Part shown: in pieces, positions 7,151 to 14,368 of the stretch | How positions within the stretch are numbered: position 1 is the first letter of the stretch | How the letters are laid out: each line of letters starts with the position of its first letter | Made by a program: the position numbers and the translations under genes | Notes under the pieces: generated by a model | The model's input: the letters and a program-made list of their open reading frames with translations, nothing else | Database searches by the model: none | What the model was told of the DNA's origin: nothing | DNA from: G963556115 sp963667375 | GTDB lineage: Bacteria; Planctomycetota; SZUA-567 | Reading direction: 5' to 3' | Length of the DNA stretch: 64,000 bases | Assembly (NCBI GenBank): GCA_963667375.1 | Contig: OY763323.1 | Span: 2,046,001-2,110,000, forward strand

Positions 7151-8098
7151 ATGAATGGAGTAGCATTGTATGACAAGGTGCTGGAGAAGTCCAGTATTTT
7201 GGAATTGGGGAAAATGCTTGCTCAGAGTCAGATGTTTGGAGTAAAGACTGAGGCGCAGGGCGGGGTCGTGGCGCTGGCCTGCTACACTGAGAATATGAGT
7301 CTTATTAACTTCAAGCAGAAATACCACTTTATTGAGCAGGGTAATACGCTCAGTATGCGGACTGATTATATTCTGAGTGAGTTCTACAAGCGGGACGGTA
7401 AGGTAAAATTCAAAGAGAACAGCGACGAGGTTGTTGATATGGTGTTTATCAACAAACAGTTTCCGGATGGCTACCCGGTAAGGCATACCTTACAGGAATT
7501 TATTGACAAAGAGGTGGCGACAAGTAACAGAACAGGAAAGCTCAAAGACAACTGGGCTAAACATCCGGCCAATATGCTGCGGGCGCGTTGTGTGAGTGAT
7601 GCTATAAGGGTAGTGGATCCGGAGATTATAGCCGGGTTCTATCCGACGGAGGTAGCACAGGACTTTTCTGAGGCTGAAAGCAGCGTGAATTTCAAGCCGG
7701 AGGCTGAGACCAATGCAGCTGATACTCCGTTTACTGAGGCGAAGGTGATTAATGATGCCTTTGAACAGGCTAAGGCTACGGCTCAGATCGGCGAGAGTGT
7801 TGTTGAGAAGGCGCAGGAGGCTATGCGCGAAAAGAAGGATATTGATACCGCGCAGTTTAGGCAGCAGGACAAGGAAGCTGCAAGTCCTAATGAGCTGATT
7901 GTCCGTATGCGGCGGTTGCTCGATGGCAACAATGCAAATCAGGCTTTTACCGATTGGCTGGTAAGCATTAATCAGATAGCGGCAGGCGCTCACTGGGACA
8001 CTCTGCAAAATGTTGATATCATGCAGCGCGCTATTGACAACCCGGTAAAGTTCCTTGAGGCAATCGGAGCGGCGGCACAGAGAGGAGGTGCAGCGTAA
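7151..8098 (+). CDS. RecT-like single-strand annealing protein
   Basis: The 315-aa protein has the conserved block DNWAKHPANMLRARCVSDAIRVVDPEIIAGFYPTEV split over about 136-170, a hallmark of RecT-type phage annealing proteins. The N-terminal 120 residues (AQSQMFGVKTEAQGGVVAL, then a beta-rich segment) fit the same family. The C-terminal third is variable and charged. It starts behind GGAGGAG and overlaps the exonuclease gene by one base. Together they form the usual two-component phage recombination pair: exonuclease resection, then annealing. This replaces the replication/recombination set of true T7. Confidence 0.8.
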   Translation: MNGVALYDKVLEKSSILELGKMLAQSQMFGVKTEAQGGVVALACYTENMSLINFKQKYHFIEQGNTLSMRTDYILSEFYKRDGKVKFKENSDEVVDMVFINKQFPDGYPVRHTLQEFIDKEVATSNRTGKLKDNWAKHPANMLRARCVSDAIRVVDPEIIAGFYPTEVAQDFSEAESSVNFKPEAETNAADTPFTEAKVINDAFEQAKATAQIGESVVEKAQEAMREKKDIDTAQFRQQDKEAASPNELIVRMRRLLDGNNANQAFTDWLVSINQIAAGAHWDTLQNVDIMQRAIDNPVKFLEAIGAAAQRGGAA

Positions 8099-9237
8099 TG
8101 GACCATCATCCAACATTATCCCCTAGTGCTTTCCCGGGTATGGCTCTTTGTCCTTGCTTTCAGAATGGTGGAAGTAATGAGTCTACCGAGAGAGGCAGCG
8201 CGCAGCATGAGCTGTTGGAGCATTGTCTGAAATCCGGATTTACCAAGGTCGGACAGGCGAAGAAGGAATTTACCAAGGCAGTTGATACCGAGGGACTTGC
8301 TGAGGTGCAGTATGGTCTGGATCAGGTACTGGGACTTACCTCTGGTAACCGCGAGATTGAGACCAAGCTTTCACTGATTGGCGATAACTTTGAGGAGATT
8401 ACCTTCGGTCATGCCGACGTAATGGAAGCGTTTGACGAGCAGTGTCGGTTGATAGACTACAAGAGCGGTGAAGAGCACGACTACTCAATGCAGATGAAGG
8501 TCTATGCCCGGATGGCCATGGATAAGTATGGTGTCAAAAGCTGTCACGTGATTGAGGTATACGGCCGTAAGCGCTGGTATAAAGAGTACACGCTCAGCTA
8601 TGAGGATACTGCCGAGGTGCTCAAAGTGATAGCAAGGGTAAATAATCCAGATAAACAGCCACAGCCTTGTGAGAAATGTAACTGGTGTCGTCATTTTATG
8701 ACCTGTGAGGCGGTAGTACAGCATGTAACCGCCGGGGTAGTGGAGTATAACGAGCGCAAGGGAGCAGAGGACGAGAAGTTCAAAGAGAAGTTGTATGTGG
8801 CGGATCTGCCTGCAAGGCTGGCCAGCTATGACGCCAGCAAGATTGAAGATCCGAAGCAGATGCAGCTATTGCTTGATTTGCTGCCGGTACTCAAGAAGTG
8901 GACAGACTCAATCAAGCAGCATATTGAGAGTCGTATGATCAAGGACGGGGTCGAAGTCCCGGGGTATGAGGTCGTCAGTAAGAGCAGTGAGTCGCTCAAT
9001 AAGGATGAGACGCTGGCAATATTCCATGCCAGTGGTTTGAGCCCGGAGGTCTTTACCGAGTGCTGTACTGTCGGTATTACCAAGTTGAAACAGGCCGTTG
9101 TTGAGGCGGCAGATCTGAAAACCAAGAGCGGCAACTATGTCGGTACCGGCACCAAGGCGGCGCGTGAGGAATTTAACCGGAGATTCGGCGGGCTGATGCA
9201 GAGTATGGAATCGGTATCGGTAAAGAAAGTAGGTTGA
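8098..9237 (+). CDS. PD-(D/E)XK exonuclease with Fe-S cluster (DUF2800-type)
   Basis: The 379-aa protein belongs to the RecB/Cas4-like nuclease group. HELLE (about 37-41) supplies the first acidic site; Asp107 in GHADVME and Asp120/Lys122 in LIDYKSG form the catalytic core, followed by the QMKVYA motif. Cys191, Cys194, Cys197 and Cys203, perhaps with Cys18 or Cys20, are placed to bind a 4Fe-4S cluster. The last 170 residues are helical and less conserved. It is translationally coupled to the annealing protein and should resect double-strand ends during phage recombination or concatemer formation. Confidence 0.85.
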   Translation: MDHHPTLSPSAFPGMALCPCFQNGGSNESTERGSAQHELLEHCLKSGFTKVGQAKKEFTKAVDTEGLAEVQYGLDQVLGLTSGNREIETKLSLIGDNFEEITFGHADVMEAFDEQCRLIDYKSGEEHDYSMQMKVYARMAMDKYGVKSCHVIEVYGRKRWYKEYTLSYEDTAEVLKVIARVNNPDKQPQPCEKCNWCRHFMTCEAVVQHVTAGVVEYNERKGAEDEKFKEKLYVADLPARLASYDASKIEDPKQMQLLLDLLPVLKKWTDSIKQHIESRMIKDGVEVPGYEVVSKSSESLNKDETLAIFHASGLSPEVFTECCTVGITKLKQAVVEAADLKTKSGNYVGTGTKAAREEFNRRFGGLMQSMESVSVKKVG

Positions 9238-9238
9238 T

Positions 9239-9439
9239 ATGCCAGAGAAAGTGTTTGATCTCGGTGCGGAGGAGACGATTGAGACTGAGCTCAGGTTCTA
9301 CAAGAAGCCGCTGGAAGGTGACCGGATAACGGTCAGAATCCCGGCTGGTCTGTGCGGGGAGACGCGGGAAGAAGCAATAACGGAGGCTATGCTGCAGGCG
9401 CTGGTTAAAGAGTTGCACTTCGGCTATGTCTATGTATAG
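9239..9439 (+). CDS. Small hypothetical early protein
   Basis: This 66-aa acidic protein starts one base after the exonuclease stop, so it is likely to be translationally coupled to it. It has a predicted beta-alpha pattern (ELRFYKKPLEGDRITVRI, then an amphipathic helix EEAITEAMLQALVKEL). I recognise no family. Confidence 0.6.
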   Translation: MPEKVFDLGAEETIETELRFYKKPLEGDRITVRIPAGLCGETREEAITEAMLQALVKELHFGYVYV

Positions 9440-9465
9440 GGAAATTTACAGTAAAGGAAAAAAGA

Positions 9466-10014
9466 ATGGCAAGAGCAGGCGGTAATTATGATTATGAAAA
9501 GTATGGACAGGGCTTTGTACTGATGCCGGAAGGGGTGCATGAGTTCAGAGTTGAGAGCGGTCAGGAGAGTTATTCCAAGCGGGGTAATGCGCAGTGGGAG
9601 CTGGCGCTGCAGCCGGTAGATCCGCAGTATCAGCAGGAAGGTGGCTATATGTTGTGGCTTAGCGAGGATGGGTGTGTCGAAGCCTTGTTTGACGCTATGG
9701 GATTGGATCCGAGAAAAGCAGATCCTGATAGAGATTATTACCCGGGGGAGCTGGTAAATGCCAGACTCAAGGCGGAGGTGCACCACAGGAATTCCAAGGA
9801 TAAAGATGGCAATGTGAAAACCTTTGCCAATATAAAGCGGCTTTATCCGGCATTCAATATGTCGCAGCATGGTGGCAGTGCTCAGGGAGGGCAGAATAAG
9901 CAGCAGAGAGGCGCACAGGAAGGATTCGGGCAGCAGCAGAATACTCAGGCACCGGCTGGTGGTTTTGGCGCAAATAACTATGGCAGCATGCCTAAAGACG
10001 ATATCCCGTTTTAG
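9466..10014 (+). CDS. SSB-like protein (DUF669-type)
   Basis: The 182-aa protein has a beta-rich N-terminal part (about 1-125), including DRDYYPGELVNARLKAEV and FANIKRLYP, as in phage DUF669 proteins that accompany recombination nucleases. A Gly/Gln-rich linker follows (about 130-175). It ends in the acidic tip KDDIPF, the signature of single-stranded DNA-binding proteins that recruit partners through their C-terminus. It lies directly after the nuclease/annealing pair and should coat single-stranded DNA during phage recombination and replication. Confidence 0.82.
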   Translation: MARAGGNYDYEKYGQGFVLMPEGVHEFRVESGQESYSKRGNAQWELALQPVDPQYQQEGGYMLWLSEDGCVEALFDAMGLDPRKADPDRDYYPGELVNARLKAEVHHRNSKDKDGNVKTFANIKRLYPAFNMSQHGGSAQGGQNKQQRGAQEGFGQQQNTQAPAGGFGANNYGSMPKDDIPF

Positions 10015-10043
10015 GCAAGTTATAAAAGACAGAGGTGGAGTCT

Positions 10044-10946
10044 ATGGGAGCAGGGTATATAAAGCTACACAGAAGCATGAGAGACTGGGAGTGGTATAAC
10101 GATCTTCCAGTCTTCCGCCTCTTCACCAGCATGCTCTTTATGGCCAATTGGAAGGATAAGCGCTGGCAGGGTATTGTAATTAAACGTGGGCAATTTATCA
10201 GTGGTAGAAAAGCTCTGGCGATAGAGACCGGCTTGTCAGAGAAGCAGGTAAGGACAGCAATCGAGAAACTAAAATCAACTAATGAGCTGGCCACTGAAAA
10301 GGCCAAGGGCGGAACGCTGTTTACTATAGCAAATTACAGTAAATATCAGGACGACTCCGATGTAAGCGGCCAAGAAAAGGCCACTGAAAAGGCCAAAGAG
10401 CGGCCAGGCAAAGGCCAAGCAACGGCCACAACTAAAGAAAGAAAGAAGGAAAGAAAGGAAGAAGAGAGTATGTCTCAGCCGTTTGCTTCTGAACTTGTGA
10501 CCCGCTGGAATACACTCGCAGCTGAGCAGAATCTGGCCTGTGTTAAAACTATCTCCAAGAGCAGAACCAGTAAGATTAGTTCCCGGGTTAAAGAAGGTCT
10601 GAGCATGGAGCAGTTTGTCAGGGTGCTGGAAGAGATAGCGGTCTCTGATTTCCTGCTGGGTAAGAGTAGAAGCTGGAAGGTGTCGTTTGACTGGCTGATT
10701 GATAATGACCGGAACTGGCTCAAGGTGTACGAAGGGACGTACCGCAATGCACCTCAATCTCAGACACCTTTCTCTGCCGGAAGATTTGAGACGGCTCAGG
10801 AACGGAGGCAGCGCGAGATAAAAGAGCAGGAGGAGCGGCTGTTAAGAAAGTTTGGAGGAGTGGCAGATGATGCAGCAGACAAAACAGCAGATGCTAATGC
10901 GCGGTTTGTCGAGGCTACAGAGTTATTTCGACGTGAAGAAGGATGA
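10044..10946 (+). CDS. Phage replication initiator (DnaD/O-like)
   Basis: The 300-aa protein starts with a winged-helix domain of the replisome-organiser type (GAGYIKLHRSMRDWEWY, then GQFISGRKALAIETGLSEKQVRTAIEKL, about 1-100). A lysine-rich linker at about 110-145 comes from an A/G-rich DNA stretch (10360-10460). A C-terminal DnaD-like helical domain follows with SRSWKVSFDWLIDNDRNWLKV. ATG 10044 behind AGAGG is preferred over the GTG at 10035. It should open the origin and recruit the host helicase through the next gene's product. The origin may lie in the A/G-rich linker, as in lambda O, but no clear iterons are visible. Confidence 0.8.
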   Translation: MGAGYIKLHRSMRDWEWYNDLPVFRLFTSMLFMANWKDKRWQGIVIKRGQFISGRKALAIETGLSEKQVRTAIEKLKSTNELATEKAKGGTLFTIANYSKYQDDSDVSGQEKATEKAKERPGKGQATATTKERKKERKEEESMSQPFASELVTRWNTLAAEQNLACVKTISKSRTSKISSRVKEGLSMEQFVRVLEEIAVSDFLLGKSRSWKVSFDWLIDNDRNWLKVYEGTYRNAPQSQTPFSAGRFETAQERRQREIKEQEERLLRKFGGVADDAADKTADANARFVEATELFRREEG

Positions 10947-11415
10947 TGAGACACTTGAAATTTATATTGAGGAGTTGAGCCGGTACTCGGAAGAGGAGTT
11001 GAAGGTGCTCTTTTCCAAGATAGTCCGGGAGTGTGAGTTCTTTCCGAGGTTGAAGGCTATACGTGAGCTGATGGGAGAGGCTGGAGGCAAACAGCAGGCA
11101 GCATTCACCAGTAGAGCCTACGAGGCCTTTGAAGAAGCGCTGAGTATGATGCGCAAGGTTGGCAGCTATAGAACGCCGGAGTTTAGCGATCCTCTGATAC
11201 CGGTAGTAATAAAGAATCGGTTTGGCGGCTGGGTAAGATTCGGCCGTATAGAGGTCACCGACTGGACACGTAAGGCATTTGTCGAAGAGTACAGGGCGCT
11301 GAGTGAAGCAGGGGAAGTGCCGCAGATAGAGCTGACCGGTATACACCAGAGAAAGCAGCTCGGCGGTGGAATGAAACAGATAGGAAATTTTACAGGAGGA
11401 AATAATGAGAGCTAA
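10867..11415 (+). CDS. Possible helicase loader (DUF6475-like)
   Basis: The 182-aa helical protein has the RFGGWVRFGRIEVTDWTRKAF segment and the YSEEELKVLF...FPRLKAIREL arrangement found in phage proteins encoded just after DnaD/O-like initiators. Some of these load the host replicative helicase. The ATG at 10867 follows GGAGGAG with good spacing, and the gene overlaps the initiator by 80 bp. The assignment rests mainly on position and general resemblance. Confidence 0.6.
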   Translation: MMQQTKQQMLMRGLSRLQSYFDVKKDDETLEIYIEELSRYSEEELKVLFSKIVRECEFFPRLKAIRELMGEAGGKQQAAFTSRAYEAFEEALSMMRKVGSYRTPEFSDPLIPVVIKNRFGGWVRFGRIEVTDWTRKAFVEEYRALSEAGEVPQIELTGIHQRKQLGGGMKQIGNFTGGNNES

Positions 11416-11617
11416 ACATGTAAGCATAGTTAAGGAAAAAAACAATTTGTCCGTAGGAATGAAGAGCGTCTTTAATGCTGGACTCAACCGGCATGAAAGA
11501 AGAAGACTGGGTCTTGTCGGTGAGTCTAATAATCAGCCAATAGTGGGGCAGTGGGATAAGTTTACAGGTACCGAGAAAAGAGCTATTCGGCGCGGGGAAT
11601 ATTATGGCAAGAGATAG
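11405..11617 (+). CDS. Small basic hypothetical protein
   Basis: A 70-aa, lysine/arginine-rich protein (LNRHERRRLGLVG, RAIRRGEYYGKR) starting behind GGAGGAA and overlapping both neighbours. The charge suggests nucleic-acid binding. I recognise no family. Confidence 0.6.
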   Translation: MRAKHVSIVKEKNNLSVGMKSVFNAGLNRHERRRLGLVGESNNQPIVGQWDKFTGTEKRAIRRGEYYGKR

Positions 11618-12104
11618 AAAGCGGAGAAAAGGGAAGAGCAATTATATGTCTCTTTATCAGGCGGAGCAGAGAAAGAATAGTGCTCTCAAAAATCAGGTGG
11701 AGTTGCTGAAAAAGGATAACCAGAAATTATTAGATCAACTGATAGCAAGGGATCGGGCAATAGACAGATCGGTTCATTACCTTTTTAGAAGAGAGACTGC
11801 GGTAACAAGCGTATTAATGAGAGTTATAGATAAGATCGCGCAAGGCGAGAGCGTTATGAAAGCTTATAGAGAGTGCATGATAACTCGTATTCAGCCTCCA
11901 AGGTTCAGCGAAATACAAGGAATGCACGATTGCCTGAGACATTTTGATCCCAAAGACAGTTATACATCTTCCGAAATTGCGATAAGCGAAGCACTGATTG
12001 ATGAAGAACTGGCGGGGATGCATGGATTGATTGATATTCTTAGTGCGGCGCAGGAGGATACCAAGAAGCCAGATGTAACTACGGAGGAAAATAATGGAGA
12101 ATGA
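11604..12104 (+). CDS. Hypothetical protein with N-terminal coiled coil
   Basis: The 166-aa protein starts with a basic tail, then a heptad-like segment (about 15-55: LYQAEQRKNSALKNQVELLKKDNQKLLDQL in pieces). A helical C-terminal region is rich in acidic residues. It overlaps both neighbours, as expected within a compact phage operon. The function is unknown. Confidence 0.6.
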   Translation: MARDRKRRKGKSNYMSLYQAEQRKNSALKNQVELLKKDNQKLLDQLIARDRAIDRSVHYLFRRETAVTSVLMRVIDKIAQGESVMKAYRECMITRIQPPRFSEIQGMHDCLRHFDPKDSYTSSEIAISEALIDEELAGMHGLIDILSAAQEDTKKPDVTTEENNGE

Positions 12105-12465
12105 AAATATAATACCACTGATACCGGATGATGCGTTTATGTTCCGGCGTGGTAAGAGCAGTATTGATGGTTTTGGAAGGGTTGTTGGAATATGGAATGA
12201 TGATTTAATTACACCTGTACCTCCTGCGCTTAGAGAGAATGTAAGTATTGTCGCGGAGCTTAAGTTTGTTTCGGCCTGTAAGCTTCAATCAGATGGGGTA
12301 AGAGAACGCGCAGAATTAAAAATAATAATGCGACGTGAGATATATAGGCACTTTTATGGTGAGTTGTGTCGGGCTATGGATGAGTTGGCATTCTTAATAA
12401 ATGAAGATGACAATGAAAAAGCTTTACGTCTTGCTTGCAATATTCGAGCGCAGTTAAGAGATTAA
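12094..12465 (+). CDS. Hypothetical early protein
   Basis: A 123-aa protein with N-terminal IIPLIPDDAFMFRRGK and a C-terminal helical half (RAELKIIMRREIYRHFYGELCRAMDELAFL in pieces). It starts within the end of the previous gene at an ATG behind GGAGGAAA. I see no known motif. Its base composition is more AT-rich than the next gene. Confidence 0.55.
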   Translation: MENENIIPLIPDDAFMFRRGKSSIDGFGRVVGIWNDDLITPVPPALRENVSIVAELKFVSACKLQSDGVRERAELKIIMRREIYRHFYGELCRAMDELAFLINEDDNEKALRLACNIRAQLRD

Positions 12466-12477
12466 GGAGAATATTAG

Positions 12478-13011
12478 ATGGATGTATTTTTAGGAATTGA
12501 TACCGGGCTAAAGGGAGCGGTAGCAGTCAAAACTGAGAAGTCTATAGATCATTTTCTGATGCCGGTCAGGAAGCTGGAGAAGACCCGGGAGGAGGTAGAC
12601 TCATTCATGCTCTATCACAAGTTGGTTGATATTGTGCAGGAGCATGATTCGGTATTTGCCTGTGTTGAGAAGATTCACTCGATGCCGAAGCAGTCAGCGC
12701 AGAGCGGGTTCTCGCAGGGCAGAAACTATCAAGCGGTGCTGAGTGTGCTGGAGGTGCTGCAGATACCTTTTGTCTATTGTACGGCGCAGCAGTGGAAGCA
12801 GACGATACTTGCAGGTCTGCCGTGGAAGGGCAATAAGAGCTGCAGCTGTGTCTATGTCGAGAATAAGTATCCGCAGATAGAACTGGTAAGTGGCAGAAGA
12901 AAGAAGCCGCACGACGGGATAGCTGACGCGGTCTGCATTTGTGAGTACGGTATTCATAAGCATGGTTGGAAAACAATTATAATTGGAGAAAGGTGGGGCA
13001 ATGAGGCTTGA
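12478..13011 (+). CDS. RuvC-like Holliday junction resolvase
   Basis: The 177-aa protein has the RuvC fold signatures: LGIDTGLKGAVAV (Asp8), ACVEKIHSMP (Glu64), then KPHDGIADAVCI (His145, Asp146, Asp150). These provide the four acidic/histidine positions for two metal ions. The SGFSQGRNYQAVLSVLE helix and TAQQWKQTI match phage members of the family. It should cut four-way junctions made by the annealing/exonuclease pair or debranch DNA before packaging. ATG 12478 follows AAGGAGAATATT. Confidence 0.88.
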   Translation: MDVFLGIDTGLKGAVAVKTEKSIDHFLMPVRKLEKTREEVDSFMLYHKLVDIVQEHDSVFACVEKIHSMPKQSAQSGFSQGRNYQAVLSVLEVLQIPFVYCTAQQWKQTILAGLPWKGNKSCSCVYVENKYPQIELVSGRRKKPHDGIADAVCICEYGIHKHGWKTIIIGERWGNEA

Positions 13012-13465
13012 AGAATTTACAGGTATTAGCGACACATTAAAATTTATGACCGATGAGCAGCTGGTGAAGCTTAGTGATCTGGTGCGTATTAATATCAATG
13101 TGCGGCGCATGAGGAATAAGGTTGAGATTGAAGGGTGTGAGAGTAAGGCGGCGCAGCTCCGGAATAATATAGAAGTATTGTCTGGAGCGCGTATCGGGGA
13201 TACGGTACGGGAGCGGCTGGATAGAAAATCCGAGGTCGTTGCTAAAGCCAGAAGGTTGACCAGAACAGAGATTATTGCGGCACTGCGAGCGCAGGGAATT
13301 GAGGATGCTCAGGGATACCGCAAAGGTGACTTTATTGAACGGGCGGCAAAAGCGGAAGTGGGACGTGTTGAGGAGTTGGTAAAGTCTGGGATAGTAGTCA
13401 CCTCAAAGGGTTGGTACCGCTTTAGTGATGAGGTGGCGGGATGTGTAAGGGTAACGCATGCGTGA
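13001..13465 (+). CDS. Hypothetical protein with possible Rho-N/SAP-like motif
   Basis: The 154-aa protein has an N-terminal helical half (about 1-75). A segment TRTEIIAALRAQGIEDAQGYRKGDFIERAAKA at about 82-112 resembles short SAP/Rho-N-type helix-extended motifs. ATG 13001 behind GGTGGGG is preferred over a TTG 18 bp upstream. The function is unknown. Confidence 0.55.
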   Translation: MRLEEFTGISDTLKFMTDEQLVKLSDLVRININVRRMRNKVEIEGCESKAAQLRNNIEVLSGARIGDTVRERLDRKSEVVAKARRLTRTEIIAALRAQGIEDAQGYRKGDFIERAAKAEVGRVEELVKSGIVVTSKGWYRFSDEVAGCVRVTHA

Positions 13466-13613
13466 ATATATAAAAGACAAGGTTGAGCAAGCAGTTTTTG
13501 AAGAGGAGGTAAATTTTATCCTGTTTGCAATCCTTGAGAAAAGAGTAGATCTGGATGAGTACTTTACTCGTAAGGATGATGAAGAGTTCAATAATTATAA
13601 GGAGTGGGAATAA
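13458..13613 (+). CDS. Small acidic hypothetical protein
   Basis: A 51-codon frame overlaps the previous stop by 8 bp and shares its last base with the next ATG (TAATG). That pattern of translational coupling supports it as a real gene. The peptide is acidic (FEEEVNFILFAILEKRVDLDEY) and has no known motif. Confidence 0.5.
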   Translation: MREYIKDKVEQAVFEEEVNFILFAILEKRVDLDEYFTRKDDEEFNNYKEWE

Positions 13614-13972
13614 TGTATCCTAGACTTAATCCGCCACCAGTATATATTGTTGGCGAAGAAGAAACAAGAGATAGAGAGAGAATAATAAGATTCAGAATTG
13701 TCGGGCATGATGTGGAAAAATTCAGAATTGAGATCATGGTTGAGGCGAAAAACGATTCTAAACCTACTTGGTTGGAAAGACTGTTCGGTTTGAAACCGCG
13801 ATTTGTTGAGCCGAAGCAGGGGTGGCGGTATTATTTCGGTAACGTTTCTCCGGGGTGTCATTTCCCGACGTATGACAGTGTGGAAGAAGCTGAGGAAGAG
13901 ATAAAGAGGATAATGACCAGACTTGATCATGAAGGAAAAGTCTTCCAAGAAATTGAGAATGATGTAGAATAA
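13613..13972 (+). CDS. Hypothetical early protein
   Basis: A 119-aa protein starting at the ATG coupled to the previous stop, with TTG/GTG alternatives upstream not needed. It has a beta-rich first half (PPVYIVGEEE, IIRFRIVGHDVEKF), a WLERLFGLKPRF segment and an acidic helical C-terminus (DSVEEAEEEIKRIM). I recognise no family. Confidence 0.55.
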   Translation: MYPRLNPPPVYIVGEEETRDRERIIRFRIVGHDVEKFRIEIMVEAKNDSKPTWLERLFGLKPRFVEPKQGWRYYFGNVSPGCHFPTYDSVEEAEEEIKRIMTRLDHEGKVFQEIENDVE

Positions 13973-14046
13973 TTAAGGTCTGGATTAGGTGGCTGTTTTG
14001 AGTATATTATTAAAACTATTTTGGTTTAGAAATGAAAGGATAAAGA

Positions 14047-14316
14047 ATGGGTGTTGCAATAAAGGTGTTTACGAATGAGGTCTGTCCACGTTGTGAGCAG
14101 ATTTACAGCCAGCTGAATGCGGCGGGGTATAGTGTCGAGAAGGTTAATTTTGAGAGCTGGCTGGCGGATAAGACACTGGACTCTAATTATCGTACCCGGG
14201 CATATACCGTGTACAGTGCGCAGAATACGCTACCGGTACTTGAGATTGAGAATGATATCTATTCTATCGAAGGCGCGGAGGAGAAGCTGGGGGTAAGCTT
14301 TGAGCTTGACGCGTAG
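14047..14316 (+). CDS. Glutaredoxin/NrdH-like redox protein
   Basis: The 89-aa protein has a thioredoxin fold with active-site CPRC (Cys13-Cys16) after KVFTNEV. The cis-proline follows in TLPVLEIEND. Phage NrdH/glutaredoxins supply electrons to ribonucleotide reductase or keep phage enzymes reduced. No reductase is encoded nearby, so it may serve the host enzyme. Confidence 0.85.
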   Translation: MGVAIKVFTNEVCPRCEQIYSQLNAAGYSVEKVNFESWLADKTLDSNYRTRAYTVYSAQNTLPVLEIENDIYSIEGAEEKLGVSFELDA

Positions 14317-14368
14317 GCAGTAATAATAAAATCGGGGATAAGCCATATGTTTTGATATAGGGGAATGT